Below the pieces are notes generated by a model. It was not told where the DNA came from. It ran no database searches and saw nothing but the letters and a program-made list of their open reading frames with translations. Below, in pieces: positions 26,481 through 35,778 of a stretch of DNA of 64,000 bases (position 1 is its first letter; the number at the start of each line of letters is the position of its first letter). A program made the position numbers and the translations under genes. Source of the DNA: Brevibacillus antibioticus (GTDB lineage: Bacteria; Bacillota; Bacilli; Brevibacillales; Brevibacillaceae); the NCBI RefSeq assembly GCF_005217615.1, contig NZ_SZNK01000001.1:432001-496000 (forward strand), read 5' to 3'.

Positions 26481-29237
26481 ATGGGAAATAACAAGAAGTA
26501 TTCCTGGTTGACTGGACTGCTGATTGTATTTGTTGGGATCGGCTTGCTGCTCGCTTGGAACATGGATCGAAGCGGGAAGCAGGACGAACCGTTTCAAGGG
26601 ATCAACAGCATCGCGGTCAATAGTCAAAAGGATGTCGTCCTCATAACGGATGGACACCAAAAGCTGACTACCCTGTACCCCGATCGGACGCTACGGTACC
26701 AGCAAGTCCTGGAGCAAAATCCAGAAGAGGGCTTGGAAAATTTCACAGAGGTAGCCATCGACGAAGAAGGATTTGCGTACGTGCTGATCACAAAGCTCGA
26801 TAGCTTTGGCTTGCGGACTGTATCCGAGAGAATCGTGCGAATGTCGCCAGATGGAGAAATCGAACAAGTCGTGTATGAAGATTCCTATGGAGCGAACAGC
26901 CCGTACAAGCGAATTGGCAAGGTACGCTCCCTGCAAGTCGCAAAAGATCGTCTTTATTTTTATGTTTATCAACATCCTGAAGTGATTGCCTATCAATTTG
27001 TACCCTCTGATTCATCCCCCACACAACTCTATCAAATCCAATTGCCGAATGAAGTATACGTTAATGAAATCACAGGAGTAGACCCGCGTCATACCTATGT
27101 CACTACCAAGCGTGGAGAGTTTTTTCAGGTCGATGTTCCCCAAGGAAGCGGAGAAGCTCAAGTAAAAGGTCCGCTCTACATTCACTCCGAACGCTCGGAA
27201 ACGAATCGTACCGTCCCCGATCATGTCAAAGTGGGGCCAGCAGGTCGTCTTCTTTTCTACAATTCTGATCAAAATGTCATGGAACGCTTCGATCCCGCAC
27301 ATCCAGATGAAATCGCCTTGATGGTGCCTTCCAAAACATTCGAGCAGATCAACTCGAGCGATAGCAGTGCCCTAACGGCGTTTGCTGTAACTCCTAAGTA
27401 TGACATCGTAGTCGTCACAGATAGTCAACTCGCCTTCCTGGATCAACAAGGAAATGTGATGACCAAGCTCACGGCTCCGTCTGTATCCGAAAGAGACCGC
27501 TTGAAGGAATGGGCCTGGTGGATCGGATTGGGTGTGGAAATTCTCCTGTTTGGTGTCATTCAGTTTCTGTTGTTTCGCCTCTTCCGGATTCCGTTGATTA
27601 TCAAACAAACGATTGTGATCGCCCCACTCATTGTTGTCCCTGTATTCCTTCAACTGGAGGGAACGAAGCTGACCTTCTCGTTTATGGAGCAGGAAAATCA
27701 AACCGATCTTCGTCTCCAAGCCTATGTGATTTCTACGCTGATTGAAGGGGACAAGCTGGATGGAATCAACGGGGCCATTGATTACATGAATGCGGACTAT
27801 CAAGCAGTACAGGCCAACCTGAAAAAACTGGAGGTCCCAGATGATGTGAATGTGAACAGGGGGCTGTATAAAACGATTTACAAATACAAAGATGGCGAAT
27901 TGTTTCTCATGATGGATGACAATGACAGCGCAGAAGTGTTTGAGAATGTGGCCATTGATGACGAGTTCCGCAGTGTGGTCATGAAACGGGAAATCGTCTC
28001 GGGTAAAGCTCAGGATCGGACAGGCTACTGGATGTACGCGATGGCCCCGATATACAACTCTTCAGGCAAGCTATCCGGTGTGTTGGAGCTAGGCAGGGAA
28101 ATGAACGGGGTCCGCATACAGCACAACGAAATGTCCCGTGAGCTCGGCCGTGGCGCTGCGCTGGTCTGGTCGATTTGTGCGAGTCTATTTTTCCTTTTCT
28201 CGTGGCTGACATACCGAAACATCCGCAATCTCCAAACGAACGTCTCCCATATGGGAAAAGGCGACTACAGTGTAGTGGCCAGGGTTCGCTCCATGGATGA
28301 AATTCAAAAGCTGGCAGAAAGCTTCAACCAAATGGCGAAGCGCATTCGTCAGTACATCTCGAATATCACGAGGATGAGCGAGGCGAACAATCGCTTTGTG
28401 CCGCAGCAGTTTATCCATTTTCTCGGGAAGGAAAGCATACTCGACGTAGAGCTGGGCGATCAGGTGGAGCGGGAAATGGCGATTATGCGGATGAGTCTGC
28501 AATCGTTTCATGCCATCTCTCATCGTCTGCGACCAGAGACGACCTTCCGTGTCATCAATGCGTTTCTCAAGCGGTTTGCTCCGATTGTGAACGAGAATCA
28601 AGGAATGATTACCGAATATCTCGATCCCGGGGTGCTTGCTGTCTATCCAAGAGAGGCAAAAGATGCGTTGGATGCGGCGGTACAGATGCGCCGTACGTTA
28701 GCAGACTATAACGAGCAACGGGCGGAAAAAGGATACGATCCGATTGAATTACGGGTTGCGCTGCATCATGGTTCGCTGATGCTAGGGATTATTGGCGAGG
28801 CGACGCGTCTGGAGGCTGCGATCATATCGGATCATGTCCGCATGGTGGAGAAAATGGAAAAGATGGCGGAAACGCTCGGGGTCAGCATCCTGATGTCCGA
28901 TTCGCTGTTTGCCGAGATGGGAGAGAGCACGCCGTACCGATATCGTGATTTAGGCTGGGTGCATATTGAGGGAGAGGCTCAGCCGATGCATTTGTACGAC
29001 GTGTACGAGGGGGACGCTGAGCAGATTCGTGCGCACAAGGAGGAGACGAAGGAATTGTTTGAGCAAGCAATTGCGATGTATCAGAATGGGAGGTTTCACG
29101 ATGCACGCTCCGCTTTTCTGTCCGTCATTAAGCAAAACCGTTGGGATCAGGCGGCGCGGCAGTATTTCTACTTATGTGACGAATACGCGCAAAAAGGAGC
29201 CGAACAAGATTGGTCTGGCGAATTGAAAATATCGTAG
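26481..29237 (+). CDS. Membrane HAMP protein with degenerate class III cyclase domain
   Basis: A 918-residue protein. A first membrane helix near the start (W-L-T-G-L-L-I-V-F-V-G-I-G-L-L-L-A-W) leads to a beta-propeller-like outer domain of about 320 residues. Two further membrane segments follow (around V-E-I-L-L-F-G-V-I-Q-F-L-L and A-L-V-W-S-I-C-A-S-L-F-F-L-F), then a HAMP linker and a cyclase-like domain preceded by R-F-V-P-Q-Q-F. Both metal-binding aspartates of class III cyclases are missing: the D-I-x-x-F-T motif reads S-L-Q-S-F-H, and G-D-x-x-M-A-V-F reads D-P-G-V-L-A-V-Y. It is probably a non-catalytic signal receiver. A C-terminal TPR-like segment closes it. ATG at 26481 chosen over TTG 26430 because a GGGAGA lies upstream. 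Confidence 0.8.
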   Translation: MGNNKKYSWLTGLLIVFVGIGLLLAWNMDRSGKQDEPFQGINSIAVNSQKDVVLITDGHQKLTTLYPDRTLRYQQVLEQNPEEGLENFTEVAIDEEGFAYVLITKLDSFGLRTVSERIVRMSPDGEIEQVVYEDSYGANSPYKRIGKVRSLQVAKDRLYFYVYQHPEVIAYQFVPSDSSPTQLYQIQLPNEVYVNEITGVDPRHTYVTTKRGEFFQVDVPQGSGEAQVKGPLYIHSERSETNRTVPDHVKVGPAGRLLFYNSDQNVMERFDPAHPDEIALMVPSKTFEQINSSDSSALTAFAVTPKYDIVVVTDSQLAFLDQQGNVMTKLTAPSVSERDRLKEWAWWIGLGVEILLFGVIQFLLFRLFRIPLIIKQTIVIAPLIVVPVFLQLEGTKLTFSFMEQENQTDLRLQAYVISTLIEGDKLDGINGAIDYMNADYQAVQANLKKLEVPDDVNVNRGLYKTIYKYKDGELFLMMDDNDSAEVFENVAIDDEFRSVVMKREIVSGKAQDRTGYWMYAMAPIYNSSGKLSGVLELGREMNGVRIQHNEMSRELGRGAALVWSICASLFFLFSWLTYRNIRNLQTNVSHMGKGDYSVVARVRSMDEIQKLAESFNQMAKRIRQYISNITRMSEANNRFVPQQFIHFLGKESILDVELGDQVEREMAIMRMSLQSFHAISHRLRPETTFRVINAFLKRFAPIVNENQGMITEYLDPGVLAVYPREAKDALDAAVQMRRTLADYNEQRAEKGYDPIELRVALHHGSLMLGIIGEATRLEAAIISDHVRMVEKMEKMAETLGVSILMSDSLFAEMGESTPYRYRDLGWVHIEGEAQPMHLYDVYEGDAEQIRAHKEETKELFEQAIAMYQNGRFHDARSAFLSVIKQNRWDQAARQYFYLCDEYAQKGAEQDWSGELKIS

Positions 29238-29255
29238 GAGCGGTGAAAAAGCGAG

Positions 29256-31412
29256 ATGACTAGTCCCGAACCGAATCACAACCAGTGGAACTATTACGAA
29301 GAGATGCTTCGATGGCTGGATATTCATCTGATGCGCTTGTTGGCCGTGCAAGCACAGCAGGGGGATGATTATCCGCTTGATCAAATGAGGGGGGTGATTG
29401 TCACAGAGGAAGAAGTCGTACAATTGCTCGAGGCAGCCCCGCCAGCAACACAGCTATGGGAAGCCTTCACAGAGCGGCTGGTCGCATGCGAGGAACGACT
29501 TCATGCCCTGCACATGCAAGAAGCGGGTAGCGTACCGATTCTGGAAGTGGCAGACGCTTTTTCACTCAATTACTTCGAGCTGGGCTGTTTATTTCTTTGC
29601 CTGGCCGTCGAGCTGGATCGGAAGTACGAAAAGCTGTTTGGCTACCTCCTCGATGATATTACGTGCAAGTCACCTACTCCCGAATTGGCGATGCAGCTAT
29701 TTTGTCGGACAGCGACCGAGAGAATAGAGGTCTGGACAGCGTTTGCGCAAAAAAGCAAGCTGGGACGACTGCTGCTTTTTACCGAGGGGGATATGGGTGG
29801 CAGCGGCTCATGGCTCTCTCGGCCGTTAAAGCTGGATGAACGTATGCTGCACTTTTTGACGACAAGGGATGGAGGTGATGCCCGTCTGCCGCCTTGGCTA
29901 TCCTGGAGCTTGCCAGGTCAAGATTTGGAACCCTTGGTAGGGGAGCGCGCGTTTCATTTGCAGGAGCGCTTTGAAAACTTGTGGGAAACGGCAGGAGCAG
30001 ATACAGAGCGGCTTCTCCTGCATTTGCACGGTCCGACTGGCGTTGGTAAAAGGCATCGAGTCAAGCATCTGTTTCATCGCGTCAGGCGACCGATACTGTT
30101 CGTCGATGCAGAGCGCTTGATCCGCGAGGAAGCTTTTTCACGAAGATTACAGCAGGTATTGCGGGAGGTACAGCTGCGTCGGGGTGTGCTGTGCTTGCAT
30201 CAGTTCGAGGTTTTTCTGACAGAAGAGGTCCAAACAGTTGGGCGCAAGCAGCTGGTGATGGATGAACTCGAAAGCTTTTCAGGCCCCATTGCCATTGTAG
30301 CGAAAAGTCAATGGAAGCCGGAAAGCGCTCTGGGGAAGCGGATTTGGCTGGAAATGGAGGTGCCTAGTCCAGATGAAACGGAAAGGAGGCGATTATGGGA
30401 GACGGGCCGTGTAGGCATGAGCTTATCTCAGGAGATTGACATAGGCGTTTTGGCAGGGAAATTCAAGCTGAATGCCGGGCAAATCAACCAGGCGCTGCAC
30501 AGAGCAAATGAGATGGCGATGCAGACGAAAGACAGGATCATTACGAAAACGCATCTCCATGAAGCTTGCTTCCTGCAAATGAGGCATGGGCTAGAAAAGC
30601 ACGCCTCTCGTTTGAGTCCCAAATACAGCTGGGAAGATCTGATTTTGCCTGAGGAGCAACTGACTTTGTTGCGGAACGCCTGCAATCAGGTGACCTATCG
30701 CAATGTTGTTTTGGGAGAGTGGGGATTTGGGAGAAAACTCTCTTATGGTACGGGCGTCAGCATGTTGTTTGCAGGTCCTCCGGGTACGGGCAAGACGATG
30801 TCGGCTGAAGTTGTCGCAAATGAATTGGGTCTGGAACTTTTTAAAATTGACCTGTCGCAGGTGATCAGCAAGTACATTGGGGAGACGGAAAAAAACCTCC
30901 ACCACATTTTCTCAGAAGCGAGAATCGGCAATGCCATCCTCTTCTTCGATGAAGCCGATGCCCTTTTTGGCAAGCGCTCAGAAGTGAAAGATTCGCATGA
31001 CAAATACGCAAATGTGGAAACGGCCTACTTGCTGCAAAAGATGGAGGAGTATGAGGGGGTCTCCATTTTGGCAACGAATCTCCTGCAAAATTTTGACGAG
31101 GCCTTCATGCGTAGAATCAACTACGTGGTCAAGTTTCCTTTTCCCGAACCATGCTATCGCGAAGAGATATGGCGTAGCATGTTCCCGGCCGATACACCGC
31201 GAGCTGCTGACATCGATTTTGAGTTTCTCGCGTCCAAGCTGCACATTGCGGGGGGCGGGATCAAAAATGTGGTTCTCGCTGCCTCTTATTTGGCTGCATC
31301 GGAAGGCACGCGCGTTTCCATGCGTCATTTGATTGCGGCTGCAAAGCAGGAGTTAAAAAAGACGGGTAAGCTGCTATTGAAAGAGGATTTGGGGGAGTAT
31401 GCCAACAGGTAG
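29256..31412 (+). CDS. AAA+ ATPase of the injection system (Afp15/Pvc15-like)
   Basis: A 718-residue protein. A helical N-terminal domain (1-230) is followed by a first, degenerate P-loop (G-P-T-G-V-G-K-R, 259-266) with no clear Walker B Glu. The second AAA+ module is canonical: G-P-P-G-T-G-K-T (507-514), A-I-L-F-F-D-E-A-D (560-568), and arginine-finger region M-R-R-I-N-Y. This ATPase is a hallmark of eCIS and is needed for assembly of the particle in Afp/PVC; it is absent from phage tails and R-type bacteriocins. It starts 18 bases behind the cyclase-like gene, in the same operon. Confidence 0.88.
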   Translation: MTSPEPNHNQWNYYEEMLRWLDIHLMRLLAVQAQQGDDYPLDQMRGVIVTEEEVVQLLEAAPPATQLWEAFTERLVACEERLHALHMQEAGSVPILEVADAFSLNYFELGCLFLCLAVELDRKYEKLFGYLLDDITCKSPTPELAMQLFCRTATERIEVWTAFAQKSKLGRLLLFTEGDMGGSGSWLSRPLKLDERMLHFLTTRDGGDARLPPWLSWSLPGQDLEPLVGERAFHLQERFENLWETAGADTERLLLHLHGPTGVGKRHRVKHLFHRVRRPILFVDAERLIREEAFSRRLQQVLREVQLRRGVLCLHQFEVFLTEEVQTVGRKQLVMDELESFSGPIAIVAKSQWKPESALGKRIWLEMEVPSPDETERRRLWETGRVGMSLSQEIDIGVLAGKFKLNAGQINQALHRANEMAMQTKDRIITKTHLHEACFLQMRHGLEKHASRLSPKYSWEDLILPEEQLTLLRNACNQVTYRNVVLGEWGFGRKLSYGTGVSMLFAGPPGTGKTMSAEVVANELGLELFKIDLSQVISKYIGETEKNLHHIFSEARIGNAILFFDEADALFGKRSEVKDSHDKYANVETAYLLQKMEEYEGVSILATNLLQNFDEAFMRRINYVVKFPFPEPCYREEIWRSMFPADTPRAADIDFEFLASKLHIAGGGIKNVVLAASYLAASEGTRVSMRHLIAAAKQELKKTGKLLLKEDLGEYANR

Positions 31413-31526
31413 TGCGTATTGGAGGGATTCGTAATTTTACAAAATTAGATAAAAAATTCATGCAAAACCATTAATTTCAATGTTATGATAAGTATATTCT
31501 GTCAAATAATGTCGAGGTGAACGGGT

Positions 31527-32099
31527 ATCAGCCAGTACACCGCCATTGCTGAAGTAGGAGAGACGCTACTCGCTCTTTTGCGAAAAGAGATGACGCCGGA
31601 GCCGATTAGCCAACCTGAGCTGATTGGTCTAAGCTCGCCTGCTCAGCCAGGAGATTTGGCGTTAGCCTTGTTTTTATACGAAATCCGGGAAAGTCAGGAG
31701 AGGCAGCACATGATGATCAGTGAAGGTACTGATCAGTTGCGATATCCCCCAATGACGGTCAATCTATCCTACATATTGACCGCCCATTCCCCAGCAGAAC
31801 AGCATACCCGCATGCAAGACGAGCACCGCATCCTCGGGCGTGCCATGCAGGTTCTCTACGACAACGCCATTTTACGTGGCGATCAGCTTCAAGGCTCCCT
31901 AGCAAACATGGATACAGAGCTTCGTGTCGTCGTGGAGCAGCCTCCCGTTGATAAACTCATCCAACTCTTTCCACATGTTCCGTACAAGCTATCCATCGGC
32001 TACTCGGTAGGGCCAGTTCATATCGATTCCACCCGAGTGCGTTCAACGAAGCGCGTGTTGGAACGGGATATTCGCATACGAGGGGAAGGTCATGGTTAA
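31527..32099 (+). CDS. DUF4255 protein (Afp16/Pvc16-like tail terminator), probable ATC start
   Basis: A 190-residue DUF4255 protein; Afp16 caps and stabilises the sheath/tube end and sets tail length. The family usually begins M-S-x-Y-x-x-I-A-x-V-G-x-x-L. Here that stretch reads [I]-S-Q-Y-T-A-I-A-E-V-G-E-T-L-L and is in frame from an ATC codon at 31527, six bases behind an ideal GAGGTGA; the preceding in-frame codon set opens with a stop at 31518. The only standard start downstream is TTG at 31578, which would cut off the conserved first helix. Either ATC is a rare start codon here or a base change hides an ATG. The gene ends in a TAATG overlap with the next. Confidence 0.8.
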   Translation: MSQYTAIAEVGETLLALLRKEMTPEPISQPELIGLSSPAQPGDLALALFLYEIRESQERQHMMISEGTDQLRYPPMTVNLSYILTAHSPAEQHTRMQDEHRILGRAMQVLYDNAILRGDQLQGSLANMDTELRVVVEQPPVDKLIQLFPHVPYKLSIGYSVGPVHIDSTRVRSTKRVLERDIRIRGEGHG

Positions 32100-32902
32100 T
32101 GGATCAGCATTTCCAGGTGCGCATTCGTTCCGTACTCTCGTATGCCGTCCGTCTGGTGGACATGTATACAAGAGGAACCCCTTTTGGCTCGAGCTTGTCT
32201 GTTCGCTTGGCGAATCATCCACAAGTGCCTGTATGCAAAGGGGATGGATGGTATATCTTTACGGACTTGCCTGATGGGATTTACACGCTCACCATAAGCA
32301 GCCTGGAGTATATGGATCAGTCCGTTTCTTTCTCGACCACTGGGAGCACATCTTACTCCGAACGAATCATTTACTTGCATCCGAGTCCAACCTATCCATT
32401 CAAGGTAGGAGACTTCCTTGTTCGAGGGAGAGCTTGCGTGGAGGATGGTTCCCCAGCTGAAGGAGCCTATGTGCAAGCCGTCATCTCGTATGAGCGAGAT
32501 GCTCCGGTGAGATTGGCCGAGGATGCTGACAAAGAGGCCACGGAGCTAATCGTAGCCAGTAAAAAAGGTCAAGTCGATTTGGCTGACGCTTTTCTTCTCG
32601 AAACACCCACATGCAAAGGGACGATCATTCGTTTTGCAGGTCCCCCAAGTGGTCGGGTTTATCCCTTGACCGAACCTCTTTCTTTTGCCTACCCAAGAGG
32701 CACTGTCTTACTCCCACTGCTCGAAACGAACTGCGACGACAGAGGAGAATTCGTAGTTGCCCTTCCGTTGTTTCTAGAAAAAACTCATGCGCGTATGAAA
32801 ATTGAAGTGCGGCAGGAAGAAGCCGCTGGTTTTGCCGAGCTTTCCATTCAAGCCGGTACGAACCACTCCATAGGTATCATCCAAATGAACAGACCCAAAT
32901 AG
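32099..32902 (+). CDS. Carboxypeptidase-regulatory-like beta-sandwich protein
   Basis: A 267-residue protein. The first 90 residues resemble a carboxypeptidase-regulatory or Cna-B type beta-sandwich (F-T-D-L-P-D-G-I-Y-T-L-T-I-S). A second part (about 115-265) is a similar fold interrupted by a low-hydrophobicity insertion. No signal peptide. The ATG overlaps the stop of the DUF4255 gene (TAATG). Proteins with this architecture are found in eCIS clusters between the Afp16 homologue and the sheath; the role is unknown, with a structural or surface-decoration part likely. Confidence 0.65.
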   Translation: MDQHFQVRIRSVLSYAVRLVDMYTRGTPFGSSLSVRLANHPQVPVCKGDGWYIFTDLPDGIYTLTISSLEYMDQSVSFSTTGSTSYSERIIYLHPSPTYPFKVGDFLVRGRACVEDGSPAEGAYVQAVISYERDAPVRLAEDADKEATELIVASKKGQVDLADAFLLETPTCKGTIIRFAGPPSGRVYPLTEPLSFAYPRGTVLLPLLETNCDDRGEFVVALPLFLEKTHARMKIEVRQEEAAGFAELSIQAGTNHSIGIIQMNRPK

Positions 32903-33035
32903 GGTGATCCGGCAGTTGTTTGGTGTCGGTCCAAGACATCCTGCTGCCTGATTATAGAGCAAGCCTCACGTATCAAATCGGATTTTTCCAAAAGTGGCGA
33001 AGCAAGTGATGAAATTAATCGGAGGGAGGGACTGA

Positions 33036-33128
33036 TTGCAGGTTTCTGCTGCTGATACATGCGGAACCCTCCAATCAGGTTACGATGCCAGAGTACTTAT
33101 CACCAGGGGTGTATGTCGAGGAGTTTGA
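33036..33128 (+). promoter_or_regulatory. Short overlapping ORF with strong ribosome site in front of the sheath gene
   Basis: The strongest Shine-Dalgarno in this gap (GGAGGGAGGG, 33021-33030) does not serve the sheath ATG at 33085 but a TTG at 33036. That frame runs 30 codons and stops inside the sheath gene. The sheath ATG has only a weak CAGGT. Translation of the short frame may open or couple the sheath start. It is unlikely to encode a functional protein. Confidence 0.3.
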
Positions 33129-34845
33129 TAGCGGCCCCGTTCCCATGGAGGGAGCGAGTACGAGCACGGCCGGTTTTATCGGGCTAGCACAAAAAGGACC
33201 CGTTGCGGGATTGCCTGAGCTGATTACAGGTGTCAATGATTTCCGCAAGTTGTTCGGTTCCTATTTGTCTGAGAACGCGTTTGGCGAATACCGTTATCTC
33301 GCCTATGCGGTAGATCACTTCTTTCTGAATGGAGGCTCCCGTTGCTATGTGATGCGGGTAGCGCCAGCAGATGCGAAGCCAGCTTCCAATGAAGGCAACA
33401 GCGAAGGAGCTGTCCTTCGGATTATGGCAAAAAACCCGGGGGCTTGGGGAAATCAGGTTCGTGTAAATCTGATTCCGTCGAGCAAGGCAAAAACGCAGAT
33501 TTACGAGCAGCTAGGTGATGCTCCTAAGTACCGTGTGAAAAATAGTGCAGGCTTTCAACCAGGTGATGTCGTTTCTTTCTCTGACGGTGAAACCAAGCAG
33601 TACAGCGAAGTGGTTTCTTCCCAAGACAATGTGATCGAGCTGTCAGCCGTGCTTACAGGAGACGTCATCGATAACAATCTGCTGCCGGTCAAAATTTTGT
33701 CCACATGCGAATTCACGGTGCAAGTCTTCTACAACGATGAGGCCGAAGAGTTCGACAAATGCTCGCTCAATGTCTCTGCTGCCAATCATGTCAGCAAGCT
33801 GCTAGCCAAAAGCAATATCGTAGAGGTCGAAGCGGGTGCCGCCCCAGCGAGCTCAGAAGTCATACCGCCTTTTACCGTCATTTCAGGGATGGCGGAAGAA
33901 ACCCAATCCGAGGGCGGAAAGACGGAATTCGGTCTGTATCAAATCTCATTGGCGCAGGGCAGCGACGGTTCTGTCGCCAATCTGTCAGCGGGCGAATACA
34001 TGGGGGAGGATCATGGACCGGGAAAACGTACCGGAATCCAAGCCTTCATCGATAATGACGAAGTGAGCATTATGGCTATTCCTGGCGTGACAGACCCAAA
34101 TGTGCAGCTCGCGCTTGTGGCTCATTGTGAAAACCTGAAAAGCCGCTTCGCCATCCTCGATATCCCACGTGACAAGAAAAAAGTAAGCGATGTGTTGACG
34201 CATCGCAATATTTTCGACACGCAATACGCGGCTATCTACAATCCTTGGCTGCAAGTGTTCGATCCGTTGGACAAGCGCAACATCTATATTCCGCCATCAG
34301 GCTCCATGGCCGGTATTTACGCGCGCTCCGACAATACCCGAGGCGTCCACAAGGCCCCGGCAAACGAGGTCGTACGCGGCTGCACAGGACTGGATTGCCA
34401 GTACAATACGGGCGAGCAGGATATTTTGAATCCGAAGGGAGTCAACCTGATTCGCGCGTTTACAGGTCAAGGAATTCGCGTCTGGGGTGCGCGGACGATG
34501 TCATCCAACGGGCTATGGAAGTACATAAACGTGCGCCGCCTGTTCATTTTCCTCGAAGAATCGATCAAAAACGGGACAAACTGGGTGGTATTTGAGCCAA
34601 ATGACGAGCGGTTGTGGGCACGCGTCCAACGCACGATCGATTCTTTCCTGACGCGTGTCTGGCGAGATGGTGCGTTGATGGGCTCAAGCCCGCAGGAAGC
34701 CTTTTACATCCAAATCGGCAGAAGCACGATGACGCAGGATGATATCGACAATGGCAGATTGATCTGCGTGATTGGTGTAGCACCTGTCAAACCAGCAGAG
34801 TTCGTCATCTTCCGTATTACGCAAAAAACATCCGATCAGCAATAA
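33085..34845 (+). CDS. Contractile tail sheath protein
   Basis: A 586-residue sheath protein. The start M-P-E-Y-L-S-P-G-V-Y-V-E-E is diagnostic for phage and eCIS sheaths, and the C-terminal domain contains W-G-A-R-T-M and Y-I-N-V-R-R-L-F-I-F-L-E-E-S-I. The middle (about 110-290) is a variable surface domain. The sheath contracts to drive the inner tube. ATG at 33085 is kept because the family motif begins there, although its ribosome site is weak. Only one sheath gene is present, whereas Afp and PVC have three. Confidence 0.95.
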   Translation: MPEYLSPGVYVEEFDSGPVPMEGASTSTAGFIGLAQKGPVAGLPELITGVNDFRKLFGSYLSENAFGEYRYLAYAVDHFFLNGGSRCYVMRVAPADAKPASNEGNSEGAVLRIMAKNPGAWGNQVRVNLIPSSKAKTQIYEQLGDAPKYRVKNSAGFQPGDVVSFSDGETKQYSEVVSSQDNVIELSAVLTGDVIDNNLLPVKILSTCEFTVQVFYNDEAEEFDKCSLNVSAANHVSKLLAKSNIVEVEAGAAPASSEVIPPFTVISGMAEETQSEGGKTEFGLYQISLAQGSDGSVANLSAGEYMGEDHGPGKRTGIQAFIDNDEVSIMAIPGVTDPNVQLALVAHCENLKSRFAILDIPRDKKKVSDVLTHRNIFDTQYAAIYNPWLQVFDPLDKRNIYIPPSGSMAGIYARSDNTRGVHKAPANEVVRGCTGLDCQYNTGEQDILNPKGVNLIRAFTGQGIRVWGARTMSSNGLWKYINVRRLFIFLEESIKNGTNWVVFEPNDERLWARVQRTIDSFLTRVWRDGALMGSSPQEAFYIQIGRSTMTQDDIDNGRLICVIGVAPVKPAEFVIFRITQKTSDQQ

Positions 34846-34882
34846 TTCACGGCGAAAAACGGTGTGAAGAAAGGGGTACAGT

Positions 34883-35314
34883 ATGGCAGATCGCAAGGAT
34901 CCATACCGCAAGTTTCGGTATCGGGTAGAGATGGACGGGATTCAGCAGGCTGGCTTCAGTGAGGTTTCGGGCTTTGATGCATCTGTGGATGTAGTCGAGT
35001 ATCGCGAAGGCAATGAGGTGATTACACCGCGCAAGCTCCCGGGCTTGGCGAAGTATGGGAATATCACGCTGAAATGGGGCGTGACGGATTCGATGGATTT
35101 GTACAACTGGATGCAGGACACCATCCAGGGCAAGGTCGCACGCAAAACGGTAACGATCATTGCCATCAATGAAGCTGGAGATGATGTCGCTACATGGAAG
35201 GTCATCGAGGCATGGCCGACCAAATACACGGCGCCTGATTTTAACGGTACGTCCTCCGAGGTAGCGATTGAGCAGTTGGAAATTGCCCACGAAGGAATGA
35301 CACGCACGAAATAA
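34883..35314 (+). CDS. Tail tube protein 1 (gp19 family)
   Basis: A 143-residue tube protein of the T4 gp19-like family: Y-R-K-F-R-Y-R-V-E-M-D-G-I near the N-terminus, F-S-E-V-S-G-F-D, and E-V-A-I-E-Q-L-E-I-A-H-E-G near the C-terminus. It forms the hexameric rings of the inner tube. ATG at 34883 follows GAAAGGGG. It lies 37 bases behind the sheath gene, as in all contractile systems. Confidence 0.95.
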   Translation: MADRKDPYRKFRYRVEMDGIQQAGFSEVSGFDASVDVVEYREGNEVITPRKLPGLAKYGNITLKWGVTDSMDLYNWMQDTIQGKVARKTVTIIAINEAGDDVATWKVIEAWPTKYTAPDFNGTSSEVAIEQLEIAHEGMTRTK

Positions 35315-35400
35315 TAGAAGATCCCGACGCCTAAGAGTGGCAAGGAAAAGGTTTTTCTTTGTCACTCTTGCTGGCCGAGGGTGATGAGGAGGATGACATC

Positions 35401-35778
35401 ATGGCATTTAAAACGGAATACGAATTCGAGCTCCCGCGCGGCTATGTGGATGAAGAAGGAAACCTGCACAAGCAGGGTGTCATGCGCTTGGCGACGGCAG
35501 CCGACGAAATTTTGCCGATGCGTGATCCACGTGTCCAGCAAAATCCAGGCTACTTAACGATTATTTTGCTGACGAGAGTGATTACCAAGCTGGGAGATGT
35601 ACGGGGAATTGACACAAGAGTGGTGGAGCGGCTGTTTACGGCGGATCTCGCGTACCTGCAAAACCTGTACAGACAGATCAATGAATTGGACAGTTCGATG
35701 TTCAAGACATCTTGCCCGAAATGCGAGCATGAATTTCAGGTAGACATGGCTTTTTCAGGGGCGCTGGAGGGAGTATGA
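35401..35778 (+). CDS. Tail assembly protein with C-terminal zinc-ribbon-like motif
   Basis: A 125-residue protein found between tube genes in eCIS and phage tails and likely acting as an assembly chaperone. The N-terminus F-E-L-P-R-G-Y-V-D-E-x-G-x-L-H-K is typical. The C-terminus carries S-C-P-K-C-E-H-E-F, which could bind a metal. ATG at 35401 follows AGGAGG and is preferred to an in-frame TTG at 35359. Its stop overlaps the next start (ATGA). By position it matches gpE of phage P2. Confidence 0.8.
   Translation: MAFKTEYEFELPRGYVDEEGNLHKQGVMRLATAADEILPMRDPRVQQNPGYLTIILLTRVITKLGDVRGIDTRVVERLFTADLAYLQNLYRQINELDSSMFKTSCPKCEHEFQVDMAFSGALEGV

Noticed and set aside
26481..29237. Active adenylate cyclase
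   Set aside because: Both metal-binding aspartates are substituted, so cAMP synthesis is improbable.
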